DNA of 64,000 bases from Arion vulgaris (GCA_020796225.1 CM036764.1:28497450-28561449); one strand, 5' to 3'; shown: positions 12,350 to 24,303, counted from the stretch's first letter. The notes: a model not told the origin generated them from the sequence alone. Numbers and translations are program-made.

Positions 12350-12402
12350 TTATTTGAGTTCAACAACTGATGATGCTTTCCTAGACTGGGCAAATATGGA
12401 GA
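12240..12402. repeat. Duplicated 57-bp block around a (TA)n run
   Basis: The block from attatttgagttcaacaac to ctgggcaaatatgga occurs at 12243-12294 and again at 12348-12400. Each copy is followed by a TA run (12294-12340 long, about 12401-12414 short). This looks like slippage or an unequal exchange that copied the microsatellite with its flank. Confidence 0.85.
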
Positions 12403-12414
12403 TATATATATATA

Positions 12415-12863
12415 GTGAGAACAAATTGGTAATGTGGGGAGGATTCGTACAAATTGAGCAAATGTACAAGAGAAAATGTTATTTTCATTTCATTCTCTTT
12501 TCTTGTTTATTACTAACACATTATCATTAGTATTTTCAATTTTAGACATTTCCGTACTATTATAAACATACAGATATTTCTTTACATTTTTATACATGGA
12601 ATATTCTGGGGGGTCTGCAGTAACAAATGATATTTGAAGGGGGCGAGGAGTCAAGAAAAGTTAAGAACCGCTGTATTATTTTATTGCAAGTTGTAATTAT
12701 ATAATATTTCTTGTCACTCCCAATCTCTTTCTAACCACACCACAGATCAGAGCTAGGTTTTTTAGCACTTGCTCTGATATATATAATATGTATATTCGTT
12801 GCTTTTAAGGTCAGGAAATTTTAAAAAAATTCACCGTTGTCTTTTCAGACCTCAGGGTCGGAA
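12415..12863. other. No feature recognised
   Basis: AT-rich sequence between two repeats. I see no gene or repeat. Confidence 0.3.
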
Positions 12864-13014
12864 TTCACTTCATATTTCTAGCCCCCCACCCGCCCCTTTG
12901 CAAGAGGTAGGAGGGTCGATTCCTCTCCTCACATGAAGTGTGGGATTGAACCCACAGCCCTCTTGTGTCTGCGTCGATAAGCGTACACTAATGCATTACG
13001 CTAATCCGTCTCAC
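12864..13014 (-). mobile_element. SINE-E, tRNA-headed
   Basis: This matches 34214-34372. On the minus strand the head reads as a tRNA-like region, with ggattagcgtaat in A-box position and gtgggttcaatccca as an excellent B box. The tail shares the gaggtaggagggy and cttcatatt blocks. Confidence 0.65.
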
Positions 13015-13132
13015 AAACCATTATAAACATGACATAAACGTAGGAGACAATCCATTATCACACCATGTGGTATATATTGTGAAATACGATGTTCGGTCTG
13101 TGTGTTCCTTTTACCAACAGCGTACGACGATT

Positions 13133-13207
13133 GGTTATGTGGTCAGGATTCAAACCCACAACTTTCAGAACGACAGGCAAGCGTCTTAACCACTTCGCCC
13201 TTGAGAC
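13133..13207 (-). mobile_element. tRNA-like SINE head fragment
   Basis: On the minus strand gcgaagtggttaagac (A box) and gtgggtttgaatcctgacc (B box) sit at tRNA-like spacing. It resembles the heads of SINE-D at 39800-39853 and 61030-61101. The body is not clear. Confidence 0.55.
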
Positions 13208-13237
13208 ATTTGTAGTGTTGCATATCTTAAGCCGCAT

Positions 13238-14735
13238 ATCCGGTTTATTGTTGAAACCGGAGTAAAGCATGGCTGTATTCTATCTCCGCTATTGTTTGGA
13301 GTGGCCATTGACTGGGTGATGCAAAAATGTTGCAGGGGCGAAACTGGCATCGATTGGGTGGAAAATAGTCAACTAGAAGATTTGGATTTTGTAGATGATA
13401 TTGTCTTGTTAAGTAGAAACAACCAAGATATGTAAAGAAAAACAGACAACTTGTCATCTATAGCATCAAAAGTTGGACTGCAGATAAGCTATGAATCCTC
13501 TTCTTCTTTTGTCGTCACACTGCTACCGGGTTGTTGCCCAGTGTCGTGGTTTTCTGTTTTTGTCTTGCGCTGTTCTGGTGGCTTGTGTGATTGTTATCTT
13601 TGCTCTTTCACAGGATTCTGCTACGCCATCTAACCATCTTTTCCGTGGTCTTCCTCTTGCCTTCTTTCCCGATGTTCTGTTGTAGAAGACTCTGTATACT
13701 TTGGAGTTTGGATGCATTCTTATTAAGTGGCCAAACCACTTCATTCTTTGCTTATCTATGTAATTCAAGCACGGTTTTGTGCCAACTTTCTTTCTTATGC
13801 TGATGTTGGTGATTCTGTCTTTTTTTGTGTTGTTGGTAACTTTTCGCAGGCAACGCATTTCACATGTAGTTATTTTTGTGACTGCGCTTTGCTCAATGTC
13901 CATGTTTGGCTCTGGTAACACAAAGTAGGTATAAAAATGCTGTTGATCATCTGTTGCTTAGCTGCCTGTGAAATTTTTGGGTGCCTTAACAATGGGGCTA
14001 GCTGGTAGGTTACAGCATTAAGCTATGAATAAACAAATATAATGAAGACACATATGGCAAGTAGTGGAGATATCACACTGGAATCTAAAATGATAAAAAT
14101 AACAGAGCAGTTCACCTATATAGGTAGCAATTTTGATTGCACATGAAATGTTAAAAAGAAATTATGATACGAATTGGCAAAGCAAGATCAGCTTTTAAAA
14201 GTCTAAATAAAATATGGAACTGCAAGTTATGTAGTATTATAATTAAAACTAAATTACGAATTTTCAATTTAAAATTTAAATGTTGTATCAATCCTAACAT
14301 ATGCCAGCGAGAGCTGGAAAATGACTAAAGATATAGAAAGCAAGTTGAATGCATTTGAAAATAGATTGCGAAAAATGACTATAAAATGGAACGAATTCAG
14401 GAGAAGTGATGAAATCAGAGAATTGTCTGGTCAATCACAAGTGACAACTGTTAAAGAAAAGTGAAGATGGAGATAATTTTGGACACAATTTGAGAAGAAA
14501 TGATCAACGAATATCAAAGCAGGCATTGAAGTGGGATGCAAAGGGTTCAAGAAAGAGAGGACGACCTAGGAAGACCCTGAAACGAGTTTTGCTGAGAGAG
14601 GCAAGAAATATCGGTCTCAGTTCCATGAAGGAGATTGAGCGAGTTGTCCAGGATAGAGCGGTATGGAGAAATTGCTTGCAGGCCCTATGTAACGTATAAC
14701 GGTACGAGAGGAATTATATTATTATTATATTTTAA
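13238..14735 (+). mobile_element. LINE-1 3' half (RT and tail), split by LINE-6
   Basis: Coding remnants of a non-LTR reverse transcriptase. The piece VKHGCILSPLLFGVAIDWV is the conserved 'QGC.LSP.LF' block, and DLDFVDDIVLLS is the YADD-type catalytic motif with Tyr replaced by Val (13390-13420). After the insertion at 13497-14018 the frame resumes with thumb and tail sequence and ends in LRRNDQRISKQALKWD and RNIGLSSMKEIERVVQDRAV. The 3' end runs into ATT repeats. Stops and frameshifts are frequent, so it is dead. It aligns with 23930-24300 of the longer LINE-1 copy. Confidence 0.8.
13497..14018 (-). mobile_element. LINE-6 3' fragment inserted in LINE-1
   Basis: The minus-strand frame 13523-13921 encodes ITTCEMRCLRKV, KQRMKWFGHLIRM, KKARGRPRKRWLDGV and a final RKPRHWATTR. 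This is the C-terminal tail of a non-LTR element. It is bounded by the perfect 12-bp duplication taagctatgaat (13485-13496 and 14019-14030). The related LINE-1 at 24115-24140 carries the uninterrupted site, which confirms a precise 522-bp insertion. Confidence 0.85.
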
Positions 14736-15654
14736 ATGCATCATTACTCATGAAATAAGTAGAAACTGTGTAGCACAAAAGCTGGCATTCAGAAAGCACA
14801 ATCCTAGTACACAACACCATTGTTTAAACATCAAATGTTGACAGAAGAGAAAATCATTGAGAACCATTACTGCTAGATCTCTGCTAGATTGTGCGAGTCC
14901 TAACGTCTAACAATTCGCTTGACATTTCTTCCCACTATTGTTATTGTAAATGTAAGCCTTCCTTTGTCAAGACCTGCACTTGCCAACTAAAAGGCCAAAG
15001 TCGTGCTTACTATATCAAGACGTATACATTGAATGAAGCAATATCTATAAGCAATACTAACAAGTTCTTGGTTCTGAGTAAAACTGAACTCAAGCAAAAC
15101 ATAGCAGTAAAACGTTTATATGTTCTTCACTAATCTAACAGATAAATAAATTTACACAAAGATCAAGTATGCGTAGAACAAAACATGTGGGAGCTTTTAT
15201 TTTTCTTCTGCGTTCTCTCTAAAGATAAACAACGTATAAATCACTCTTTGCGATTTAGCTGTTGAGTCAATGAGCGTAACTATGATGTGATGCTATAGTT
15301 CGTTCCAAAATTCGTGAACACACTAAAGTTTAATTTGAACGAAATCTACCGGACATATAATAGTAATTTTTTGCAGTCAATCTTATATATTTCACGACCT
15401 TACGAATTCATGTTTAACTAATTGGTAGATAGCTTAGTTGATGCACATCACGTTTTTTTAAATAGTATTTTGCATAATCACAACAAAATGACAATCAAAG
15501 TTTAGAATTTACAGTAATACAAAAAAAGGTCGGTGAATGTTTGCAAAGGCGTATCCCTAATTACATATTATAATCCATCTTATTAAAGAGAGCAACCGGG
15601 AATCTAGCAAAGACGTAGATCTTACTCAAAAAAATGTCTGTATGTATGTGATTA
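14736..15654. other. No feature recognised
   Basis: Only short unrelated ORFs, such as 14891-15133. No motif, repeat or exon boundary can be supported. Confidence 0.3.
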
Positions 15655-15735
15655 ACGCCTTTTTAAGCCGAGGCACGATCTTTCAACCTAAGGACGCGCT
15701 GTTTTGGTTATATCAAAGCGTGTAGGCCAACACAT
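15655..15735 (+). repeat. Dispersed repeat W
   Basis: Partner of the minus-strand copy at 5353-5430, with the same block order. Confidence 0.5.
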
Positions 15736-15890
15736 ATTAAAAATAAGATTTATCTCCTGGAGAAGAATCCAGTTATTGCCATTGTCTTCTTCGTTTTCTT
15801 CAACTTGTATGCTATTAGGATATATCATCAAGATTATCACTAGGATGATGTCGTTTTCTCCGTGTTGGTGGTTATTTCGTAAAGGTCCGT

Positions 15891-16152
15891 TGTCTTCTTC
15901 TTCTTCTTCGACAGCTCCATGTCGATCACTTGTTGACCACTCTTTGTGATCTGTATGTGATCTGAGTCTAAGAGCGATTGTACATTGTGCCAGTTATGCG
16001 CCTACAAGTAGGCCAGGACATCTGATTTCTGCGACGCTTTTTATTTACTAGGATAGCTTCCCTAGGACATTAGTCGCCTCTCACGACATGCCTTGTAAGT
16101 CGTAGTGGTACTATGTTTTACTTCCTATGCGGGCCCCGGCACCACACGGGCG
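15891..16152 (-). mobile_element. SINE-B copy
   Basis: A full-length SINE-B on the minus strand. A GAA-rich 3' tail appears as cttcttcttcttc at 15892-15910. The body carries gccagttatgcgcctacaag, then the conserved tcgcctctcacgacatgcc block, and the head appears as gggccccggcaccacacggg. A 7-bp repeat ggtccgt at 15884-15890 and 16153-16159 is probably the target-site duplication. Confidence 0.85.
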
Positions 16153-16394
16153 GGTCCGTCTAACCCGGTCTTATTCGCTCCTACTGAGTTGTCGTTCTGT
16201 GGAATAACGCAATGAAAGCAGATTACTGCGTGTCTATAGTCTTATATTTGTGTGTGTATATACCTTGATTTATTCCATCATCTGTGTCGTAGCCCCTAAT
16301 ACACTACCACATCATCGGCAGATCTAGTTGACAAAAGTTACAATTGATACAGAATCAGAGGGCGTAAGTAACTAATCATAAATACATCTAAAGG

Positions 16395-16570
16395 GTCTAA
16401 AGGCGAAGGATTGACTTTATTGCACCGGGATTCCCAATATGGTTCCGTCCCTGTCGGCAGAGATAGCCCTCCACCTGCCGAGAGTGTTGCACGAAACACG
16501 AACTTGGCAGCTCCAGCAACAATGTTAGGGATCTCATGAAAAATTGCAGATGTGACTCAGTCCCAATAGA
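16395..16570 (-). mobile_element. SINE-D copy, head missing
   Basis: This shares gcgaaggattgact, gcaccggg, a ccgtccctgtc block and agtgttgcac with 39623-39853 and 60863-61101. The tRNA-like head is truncated. Confidence 0.7.
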
Positions 16571-16740
16571 TATAAACTGGTAATAAGTCACTGTGATAAA
16601 CGATTTCTCTCTATTGACAGAATCCTAGATCGTGAAGTTGTAACATTGTCTCTTCATCCTCTGTTATATTTTGTATATTACCTAGTGGGTGTATGTGGCT
16701 AAGTTGTTATGCCCTCGCCTTGCATACAGATATTTTTTAC

Positions 16741-16884
16741 AGAGATCCTAGGGTTGTTGCCGGACCTACAGAGCTCGTGCTTTGTGCAATACTCTCGGCA
16801 GATGGTGTGCCATTTCTTCGGAGAGGGACCGAGCGATATGGGGTGAATCCAGGTGCAATGAGGTCAATCCTTCGACTTCAGACC
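16741..16884 (+). mobile_element. SINE-D copy, opposite orientation
   Basis: The reverse complement of the SINE-D core: gtgctttgtgcaatactctc, then cggagagggaccgag and gtcaatccttcg. It lies 170 bp from an oppositely oriented copy, so the two form a loose inverted pair. Confidence 0.7.
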
Positions 16885-17508
16885 CTTATTGTATGTTTGC
16901 CGTCTGAAACAAATCTAATATGTGCATATATGTTTTTGTAGGGCACACCATGCAGATAATATAAATATATCAGCATAGGGTTAAAGTTGACATTGGAAAA
17001 CATGAGAAGGATGAGAGGATAAGAAGAAGAGAATGGTAGAAAATGAATGTCAAAGGTCACTGTGGAGATACCCAAGGTGAAATAAGGGATCACAGCTGCT
17101 GGCAGTCTATCGCTTTTGCATGTGGTACTGCTTACACAGGTGAAAACCCGCGGCGGAAAAGATCAAAAGAAAAGAGGCAGGTAAAGATCAAATTAAACAT
17201 TATTCCTTCTGATGTGGTGATGGCTGAGTGTGAGTGACTCATGAATCAGAGGTGTACTGTGTAACTGTAACAGAACAGTGGTAAATTTACACTTGCACCA
17301 CACCCACTTCTAGTATATTCAATACTTATCACTTATCTAATCTTATTCATCCTTTTGTCATCAAATAATATTTTGTAATAATAAAACGTTGCTTAATCGA
17401 TGTTTATACAGACTTTATGTGAACTTGATTTGGTTGAACTAGATGTAAAGAACTTGTTCCAGTAGGACTAATAGTAATGCCTTAACTATTGCAGTATGCT
17501 AAACCGGT
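16885..17508. other. No feature recognised
   Basis: Nothing supportable apart from AT-rich spacer. Confidence 0.3.
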
Positions 17509-17552
17509 GTATATATATATATATATATATATATACACTGTATATAAATGCA

Positions 17553-17795
17553 AATGAAAATCGTGGTATATCCTTTTAGAGGACTTCGCCAGCAAAAACG
17601 GTAAACGAGTTGTTGATTTTATACGCACCACTTCTAAGTTCAGTAGTTTGCCATTGCTTTCTGAGCGGTGAGGTCTATTTTTACCGTTCATAAATATTCA
17701 CGCGGACATATTTGCTTATAAATTGCCCGGTGCGGTATCGGAATCAGGTACGCTTGGGGTGTGGTCGAACTCACTAACGCCTGAAACACTCACAT
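17553..17795 (-). mobile_element. SINE-C copy beside a (TA)n run
   Basis: A near-complete SINE-C whose minus-strand 3' end abuts the TA run at 17509-17536. The core gttcagtagtttgccattgc and gcggtgaggtctattttta are intact. Confidence 0.7.
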
Positions 17796-18009
17796 ATACA
17801 TCAATGCAAGGTTGATATATCCTTTGGAACGAAAGTCACGCACACACGAAAGTTACGCACAGAGTTCAAGCATTATACGTTTTTCATTACAACCGGGTAC
17901 AAGGTCCACATCAGGGATAGTACAAGACGATTACCAGGACAACCCAAGATAACGGACTAGTACAAATTGATAGCGGAAAATCATAACGACAGAGACGAGG
18001 TGTCCTAGA

Positions 18010-18320
18010 AGAGATACAGGTGTGATAATAAGAGACACAATTAGAAATGAAGAAATCACAAGAAGACTGGATGTGAAACCAGTAATGCAGTTCATAAAAG
18101 AACAGATTAAATGGTTTGGACACCTGACAAGAATGCCCTTGTATTGCCTACCACAGAGAGCCACACAGAAAAAGTATAACGAGTACAAAGCAAGAGGAAG
18201 ACCACGCAAAAGATGAAGCGATGGCATCAAGAACAGCCTTACAAAAATGAATATCAGCTTACAAAGTGCCTTAAAACAAGCCCACACAAGATCACTACGC
18301 CCCAAACAAACAAACAGTAA
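18010..18320 (+). mobile_element. LINE-6 3' tail
   Basis: The frame 18022-18216 encodes IIRDTIRNEEITRRL, EQIKWFGHLTRMP and KARGRPRKR. This is the same tail type as the LINE-6 fragment at 13523-13921. It ends near a CAAA repeat (about 18303). 5' truncated. Confidence 0.75.
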
Positions 18321-18640
18321 CTAGTCAATTCGTGTCTTGAGAGAGTGTCTATAAATCATAAGTAATGAAGACTTCATATTCTTCATTTCTCTAAGGCGTA
18401 GTAACATGGCCACTAAACAAGCAGATAGATATGCAAATTTGCAGTTGGTGAGATGTGAATTTATTGAATCTCTCGTATTTCATGGACAAAGAAAAGAACT
18501 AATTAAAAATGTTAAAAATAAAAATGAAATTGCTAAAGGTGATTTTCTTTATTTTAAAAAAAAGACAAACATAATATTTTGTATACATAAACAGATATGG
18601 TATTTCTTAAAATCAAACTGGAGGGAAGGGTTCTCAGCAG

Positions 18641-18898
18641 CGCCCGAGTGGTTACCGGGGCCCAAATTTGGGGTGTCAAGAATACAACCACTGTTACCTG
18701 CCACGTATGTCGTAAGAGGCGACTAAGGAGGTTTGGCTGAAATCGGATGCACGTGTCCTGAACATGTAAAAATCTATGCGTTTATGGGCCTAGCAAACCA
18801 ATGTGCAACGTACACACGTTCTTGGCAAAGATCCAACATATCTCAAAGAGTGATTAAAATTGGTGGTAAAGAACGAACGCAAAGAAGAAGAAGAAGAG
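18641..18898 (+). mobile_element. SINE-A copy
   Basis: A full-length SINE-A on the plus strand. The head cgcccgagtggttaccggggc resembles the D-arm and A-box region of a Leu or Ser tRNA. It is followed by the conserved block atgtcgtaagaggcgactaa, a body with gtgcaacgtacacacgttct, and a GAA-repeat tail. The ORF starting at 18406 runs into this SINE and is not a gene. Confidence 0.85.
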
Positions 18899-19095
18899 AT
18901 CTGAGCAAGCGAAGAATAGCAAGACATCCATGCTATTGAGAAGAAAATATGAAGAGAAGGACAATGAACAGTTTATCGGAATGCATCAACACGGCGTGAG
19001 ACAATCGTTGAAAATCCACTGTAGCAAACCATCGATATAAAGATAACAACTAATCAATGATGATCATTCGCAAGAACACACACAGTATGGCTTAC

Positions 19096-19996
19096 CTTTT
19101 GTCCCTGATATCTCTGCATAAAGGAAATGGTGGAGTCTTGGCACGAAGTTCGGATTCCGAAAACGAGGGAACTGATGATGATGACGTCGATGACATTGTT
19201 CCCGTAGCTGATGACGATAATGAAGAAGGTGGTCTCTTGTGATCTTCATGATGATGGTAAGGAATGGGATTCTGCAAGAAGTTGGAATCACTGGGCCACT
19301 TCGTCCACTTTGGATTCTGCAGAGATTGACTAGATTTCGATTTGACTCCTTTCTCGCGGCTACTCATTGACAATCCAACATTACCACATGATGCGTTATG
19401 GCTGCTGTTATTATTGATGTTGCATGTATTCATATTTCCACAACTCCCTTGCTGATATGAAGATGGTGTGGGTGTGTTTCTCACTTCTTGGTAGTTAGCA
19501 TTCAAGCTGCTGGTCATATTGTTGAAAAAAACAGCGTTTCGGGAAACACTCCTCCTAGAGTAATGTCTGGGGGAGGTGGAAAGTTGGGGAAAATAAAAGC
19601 AATGTTTGGAAAACTAAAGTTATGGAAATGATTTTGATCACAGGCATCTAAGTTGATGTTGGGCTGGCTCTGTGTTCCTGCGTTAGGAAAGTTCCAAGAT
19701 TTCAAACTGTTATGGAACTGCTGGAATTGTTGTCTAGCTGTGTTTAGCAGCGGACTTTTAGAAAATATGTTGGCATTGATGTCATTCATCCTATCAAAGT
19801 GATCATTGATTTCTTTGATGCCCCGACCCATATTCATGTTTGGAGTACCGGGGTATGCAGTCATATTCTGGATATGAGAACAAACCGTATGTCCATTTCG
19901 TTGCAAGTTTAGTGCTTCAAGGCCGCTAAGAACTCTGGTTTCTTGACAATCTTTGCTTGAAAATAAACTGGTTGTCACGATGGTCTCCTGCGACAT
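19096..19996 (-). CDS. Candidate first coding exon of an unidentified host gene
   Basis: The best host-gene candidate in the window. The minus-strand ATG at 19996 has an A at -3. About 157 codons of Asn/Phe/Ser-rich sequence follow, then a run of seven T (minus strand; 19525-19531) after which this frame stops at 19514. The -1-related frame continues without a stop from the same place for about 140 codons of Ser/Asn/Pro-rich sequence. It ends at ..ELRAKTPPFPLCRDIRDK immediately before AAAAG|GTAAGC, a canonical splice donor (GT at 19095-19094). One extra T in the homopolymer would join both parts into one ~300-residue open exon, so a sequencing or assembly error is likely. A true frameshift is the alternative. 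There are no transmembrane or signal segments, and it looks intrinsically disordered. I do not recognise the family. The 3' exons would lie at lower coordinates but were not identified. Confidence 0.6.
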
Positions 19997-20046
19997 TGTG
20001 TACTACAAATTGTTGGCAATGTCTATTTTAATTTCAACACCACTCT

Positions 20047-20070
20047 CGCACACACACACACACACACACA
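20047..20070. repeat. (CA)n microsatellite
   Basis: A short pure CA run about 50 bp upstream of the candidate start codon of the 19-20 kb gene. Confidence 0.9.
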
Positions 20071-21789
20071 AAATGGGTGCAATATCCAACAGAATCAGCT
20101 TTCTACCCTGACCTGCCTAAATCACAAATGTTACTTAATACTTAAATAACAATTCATTCTTGATGTATGCTCTAATAAACTGCTAACTATATGTAAGAAG
20201 TCTTCCTGTTGCAATATGTATATAGTCTCTCTCCAACTATACGTTACACACAAGTAGCATATAAATTCACGTTCAAACTCAACGTATACGAAACGAATAT
20301 ATTATGCAACAATAATTATAATGTATGTGAATTAAAAGTACGGTATTGACAGAAACATGTTAATTAAACCAAGCTCAGATATGCGAAGATATTCATATGT
20401 AAAGCATCCAACGCTATGAAACAACATAACCGACATTGGATTTCCATCATATTTGTTCCTACTAATCAAAACAGTGCATCATAAATAATAAGCAGCTGTG
20501 AAAGTAGTTCGCAAAAATAAATGGCTGGATGTGCAAAGGGAAGTAAGATAATATTGCATTATCTCCCCTTACTTATCTAACATCTATAAAGAAAATATAA
20601 TTAGAAATGTTAAGATATATCTCAACCACACACATTTTGATCTGTTTACAATTGTTGGAAAATAGACATTTGAAAAGGAGGAGCAAAACTACAACAATCT
20701 AACAAAAGCATAAACTATGAAGAGACAGAGATTTGTTACAAGAAAATACATGATGAGCAGAATATCAGGACCACTAGACAAACGATACATATTCCAAGAT
20801 CAATAGAAAATATCGTGATATTCAGACTCCACACAGGTCACATCAGACTGAGATACCACCTTGTCAACAAGCTAAAGATATCTACTTATGAAAAGTGTTA
20901 TGGTGGCACTTATAAAACAAGCTAAAGATAGGTAGCCACAAAAGATGTGATTCCGCGCAGAACAAACTCAGTGACGCAACGCCTATTGTCTTCTGAAACA
21001 AAGAGGCCAATGATTACGATGATAAAGATAGGTACCTCTAATGAGTGTGACTGTGACACTGATAACTTCTAAACAGCTTTGACAAAGCTGTCCAGTATCT
21101 GATGAGCAGACAAGACTGATGGGTTCGCCAGCAATGACATTGTGTGAGAAGCTCGACAACCGGGATGCGAACAATTGCTTCATTTTGACACATTCAAGTT
21201 AACGTTTGAGAAGTAAAAAAGAACAAATAGTGGAAATGAATTAGAAAAACGTACCTTATCCGTTAGAAAAACAATACAGATCAGAACATATTCTCGAAAT
21301 ACAAAGACAATTATGATATGTTCACTTACAAAACAAGATGACAACCTAAAATTACCATCAACACTCAAGAAATTTAAAATGTTGCCAGTGTCAGCAGGTG
21401 GAACAGACACCGGAGCATGTCCTGCAAGACTGTTCTCTCCTGTGTGCGCTAAGAAGCAACTAGTAGCTATATATAGTAGACCTAAACACTAAGCTTTTGG
21501 GGAAACCTGACAGACCTGTAGTTGACTGTCCAGATTGTGGACCATGTAAACTAAGTAAATGGACATGAGACTGACTGAACATGACAATTTAATGATTAAA
21601 TATCATGAAGTAGGTATAGTATAACTCAAGCAAGAATACAATAATAACAAATCTGATGATACGCATTTTCCCCTTTGGCAACATAAGGATGTGAATCATA
21701 AACCACAATACAAGCATTAAAGAATCAAATCGATTTTTTGTTTCAGAGTGAAGCAAGCCTTTTTTATACCATGAGGTATACTGGGAAAT
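20071..21789. other. No feature recognised
   Basis: This lies upstream of the candidate gene. No TATA box or clear promoter can be defended. The ORFs (20983-21183, 21180-21410) lack motifs. Confidence 0.3.
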
Positions 21790-24302
21790 CACATCAACCT
21801 AGATTGCTGAGGAAATGAAGCGATAAGTTTGAGATATATCGGGAGTAAGTGATATGAGATGGCCTGAAACAGATAGAAGAGTGCTTAGCGGAATAACTTG
21901 TATTTATTCAGGGAGAGAGGATGGTAAGAATATGGAAGCAGTGACATAATGAAGACACCTAGAGTAGCAAAGAGCAATTTAGAATGGGAAGCAATCTTGA
22001 GTCCTATAATTAGAGCTCGCTTTAGTACCAGGCATGTTAAGATGATAATACTGCAGTGATTTGCACCAAATAACGAGCCCGATAATGAAAAGAAGGACAT
22101 GAGAAGCAGGATGAAATTAACTAGATCCTAAAACATGAAATGTTATTAGTAATAGGGGACGTTAATGCCAAGATTGGAAATGATAATGTAGGAGTAGGGA
22201 GAGTTATAGGAAAACAAGCAACAAACTCAATGAATAAGAACAGAGAAAGACTAGCTGAGTTATGTATGCTGTCAAACTTATTAATTGGACGTACCATCTT
22301 TGTCCACAAGGAGATTCATAAACTTACTTGGCACTCACCTGATGGAGTGACCAGGAATCAGATTTACCAATGTGTATAACTACACAATTTAGAACATCAT
22401 TGCTGGATGTCCATGCATACAGAGAGGCAGATGTAGGAAGAGATCATAATTTATGCATATGTAAATTGGATTGAAACTGAACATTTATCCTGTTAAAAAA
22501 GAACTACTAGAATAAATAGTCAAAGGCTACAAAATAAAGAATTAAAAGAGGAATATCAGCTCAAACTTAAGAACAGATTCGAGTTATTTGATGGTGGAAA
22601 TAAACAGAACATTGAAGATAAATGGATTAAGATAAGGAACATACTCTTGAAGGCGGTAAGTAGTAGCGCAGTATTACAGACGATAATGCTGCAATCTTAG
22701 ATAAGTGATGACACTTGGAAATCTATTCTTCTTCTTTGGACACTCCATATCGATCACTTGTTAATCACTCTTTGTGATTTATATGTGATCTGAGCGATTG
22801 TATGTTGTGCCAGTTATGCGCCTACAGGTAGGTCAGCACATCCTATTTCTGCACTGCTTTTTACTTACTACGGTAGCATCCCTAGGGCATACATCAGTCG
22901 CCTCTTATGACATGCATTGTAGTTTGCAGTGGTACTATTCTTTGCTTCCCTTGCGGGCCCCTGCACCACACAGGCGGGAAATGTATTCAAGAAAGAAGAA
23001 GGGTGAAACTAGCGATATTCAATACTAAGAAAGCAACAGATGAAATCAAAGGTAAAGAAGAATTTTGACTTCAATGACAAGGGCGTGAAAAGAGCGGCTA
23101 GAAGAGGCAAAAGAGCATATGTTAATCGGCTGACTGAATAACTGGAAAAGGCAACGAAGACTGGAAACAGTAAAATGCTATACAATACACTAAAACTGCC
23201 AACTGGAGCATTTGTTTCAAAAGATGGCCCAATCAAGAATAAAGATAGTAAAGTGTTCACATTAGACACCAAGCAAAAGAACTGATGGGCAGAACATTTT
23301 AAAGAAATCCTAAATAGACCTGACCCACCAGCACTACCAACGTTTACGAAGAATTCATAAATACCACTGAAGTCAAGGAAGCAATCATTCCCTGATAAAC
23401 AATAAGGCAACAGGTGATGACAACATTACTGCAGAATTGCTCAAAGTGGCAGATGATACAGCAATTAGAAAGGTACAAGAACTATTTAATAAAATATGGA
23501 AAGAATAAACAGTCCCAGAACAATATAGAACGGGAATAATCGTTAAGATCCCAAAAAAGGTGATCTCAAAGATTGCAATAACTGGAGATGGATCGCCCTA
23601 TTATCAGTACTGACCAAGACGTTTTGCTAAATCATTCTCAATAGAATCAAAGGAGCAGTGTATACAACCATGAGAGAAGAACAAACTGATTTTAGACATA
23701 GGTGTAGCTGCTTAAACCAAATAATTACACTAAGACTTATCTTGGAGGAACATATTGTAAAGCAACAACAACTTATCTTAAATTTCATCGATTTTTAAAA
23801 GGTCTTTGATAGTCTACACAGAATCACCCTGCGGAATATTCAGAGATGCTATGGAATACCAGCTACAATAATACAAATCAAAAGCCTGTATGATGGTTCA
23901 CAGTGTGTAGTCGGCACTGCTGATGACCAAAGCGACTGGTTTATGGTTGAAACCGAAGTAAAGCGAGTGACCATCGAGTTACGAGAAAATATTGCATTGG
24001 CGAAACTGGCATCGATTGGGATGATATTGTAGATGATATTGCATTGTACGAAAAAACAATCAAGATACGCAAAGAAAAACAGACAGCTTGTCATCCATAG
24101 CATCAAAAGCTGCAGATAAGCTATGAAATGACAAATATAATGAAGACAGCTATGGCAAGTAATGCAGATATCACCCTGGAATCCAAAATGATATAAATAA
24201 CAGAACAGTTCATCTATTTGGGTAGCAATTTTGATTGCACTGAATATATTAAAAGAAATTATGCTAGTAACTGCAAGAGCAACATCGGCTTTTAAAAGTA
24301 TA

Positions 24303-24303
<1 letters not shown>
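21790..24303 (+). mobile_element. LINE-1, longest copy (endonuclease and RT), decayed
   Basis: A non-LTR retrotransposon read 5' to 3'. It starts with an EMKRYKFEI-like endonuclease start (21815). GDVNAKIGNDNVG (22155-22195) and HSPDGVTRNQI (22335-22365) are the APE endonuclease motifs. RT blocks follow: ATGDDNITAELLK (23411), PEQYRTGIIVKIPKKGDL (23517), a degraded 'DF.KVFDSL' block (about 23790) and a final tail up to a TA microsatellite at 24306. A SINE-B is inserted at 22729-22976. There are many stops and frameshifts. The clade is uncertain. RTE-like layouts look closest. Confidence 0.8.
22729..22976 (-). mobile_element. SINE-B inserted in LINE-1
   Basis: Minus-strand SINE-B with the usual tail, gccagttatgcgcctacagg body, conserved tcgcctcttatgacatgc block and gggccc head. 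It is flanked by 12-bp repeats with one mismatch, ggaaatctattc (22717-22728) and ggaaatgtattc (22977-22988). Confidence 0.85.

Noticed and set aside
18406..18726. 106-codon plus-strand ORF
   Set aside because: Its last third lies in a SINE-A copy. The remainder has no motif or splice signals.
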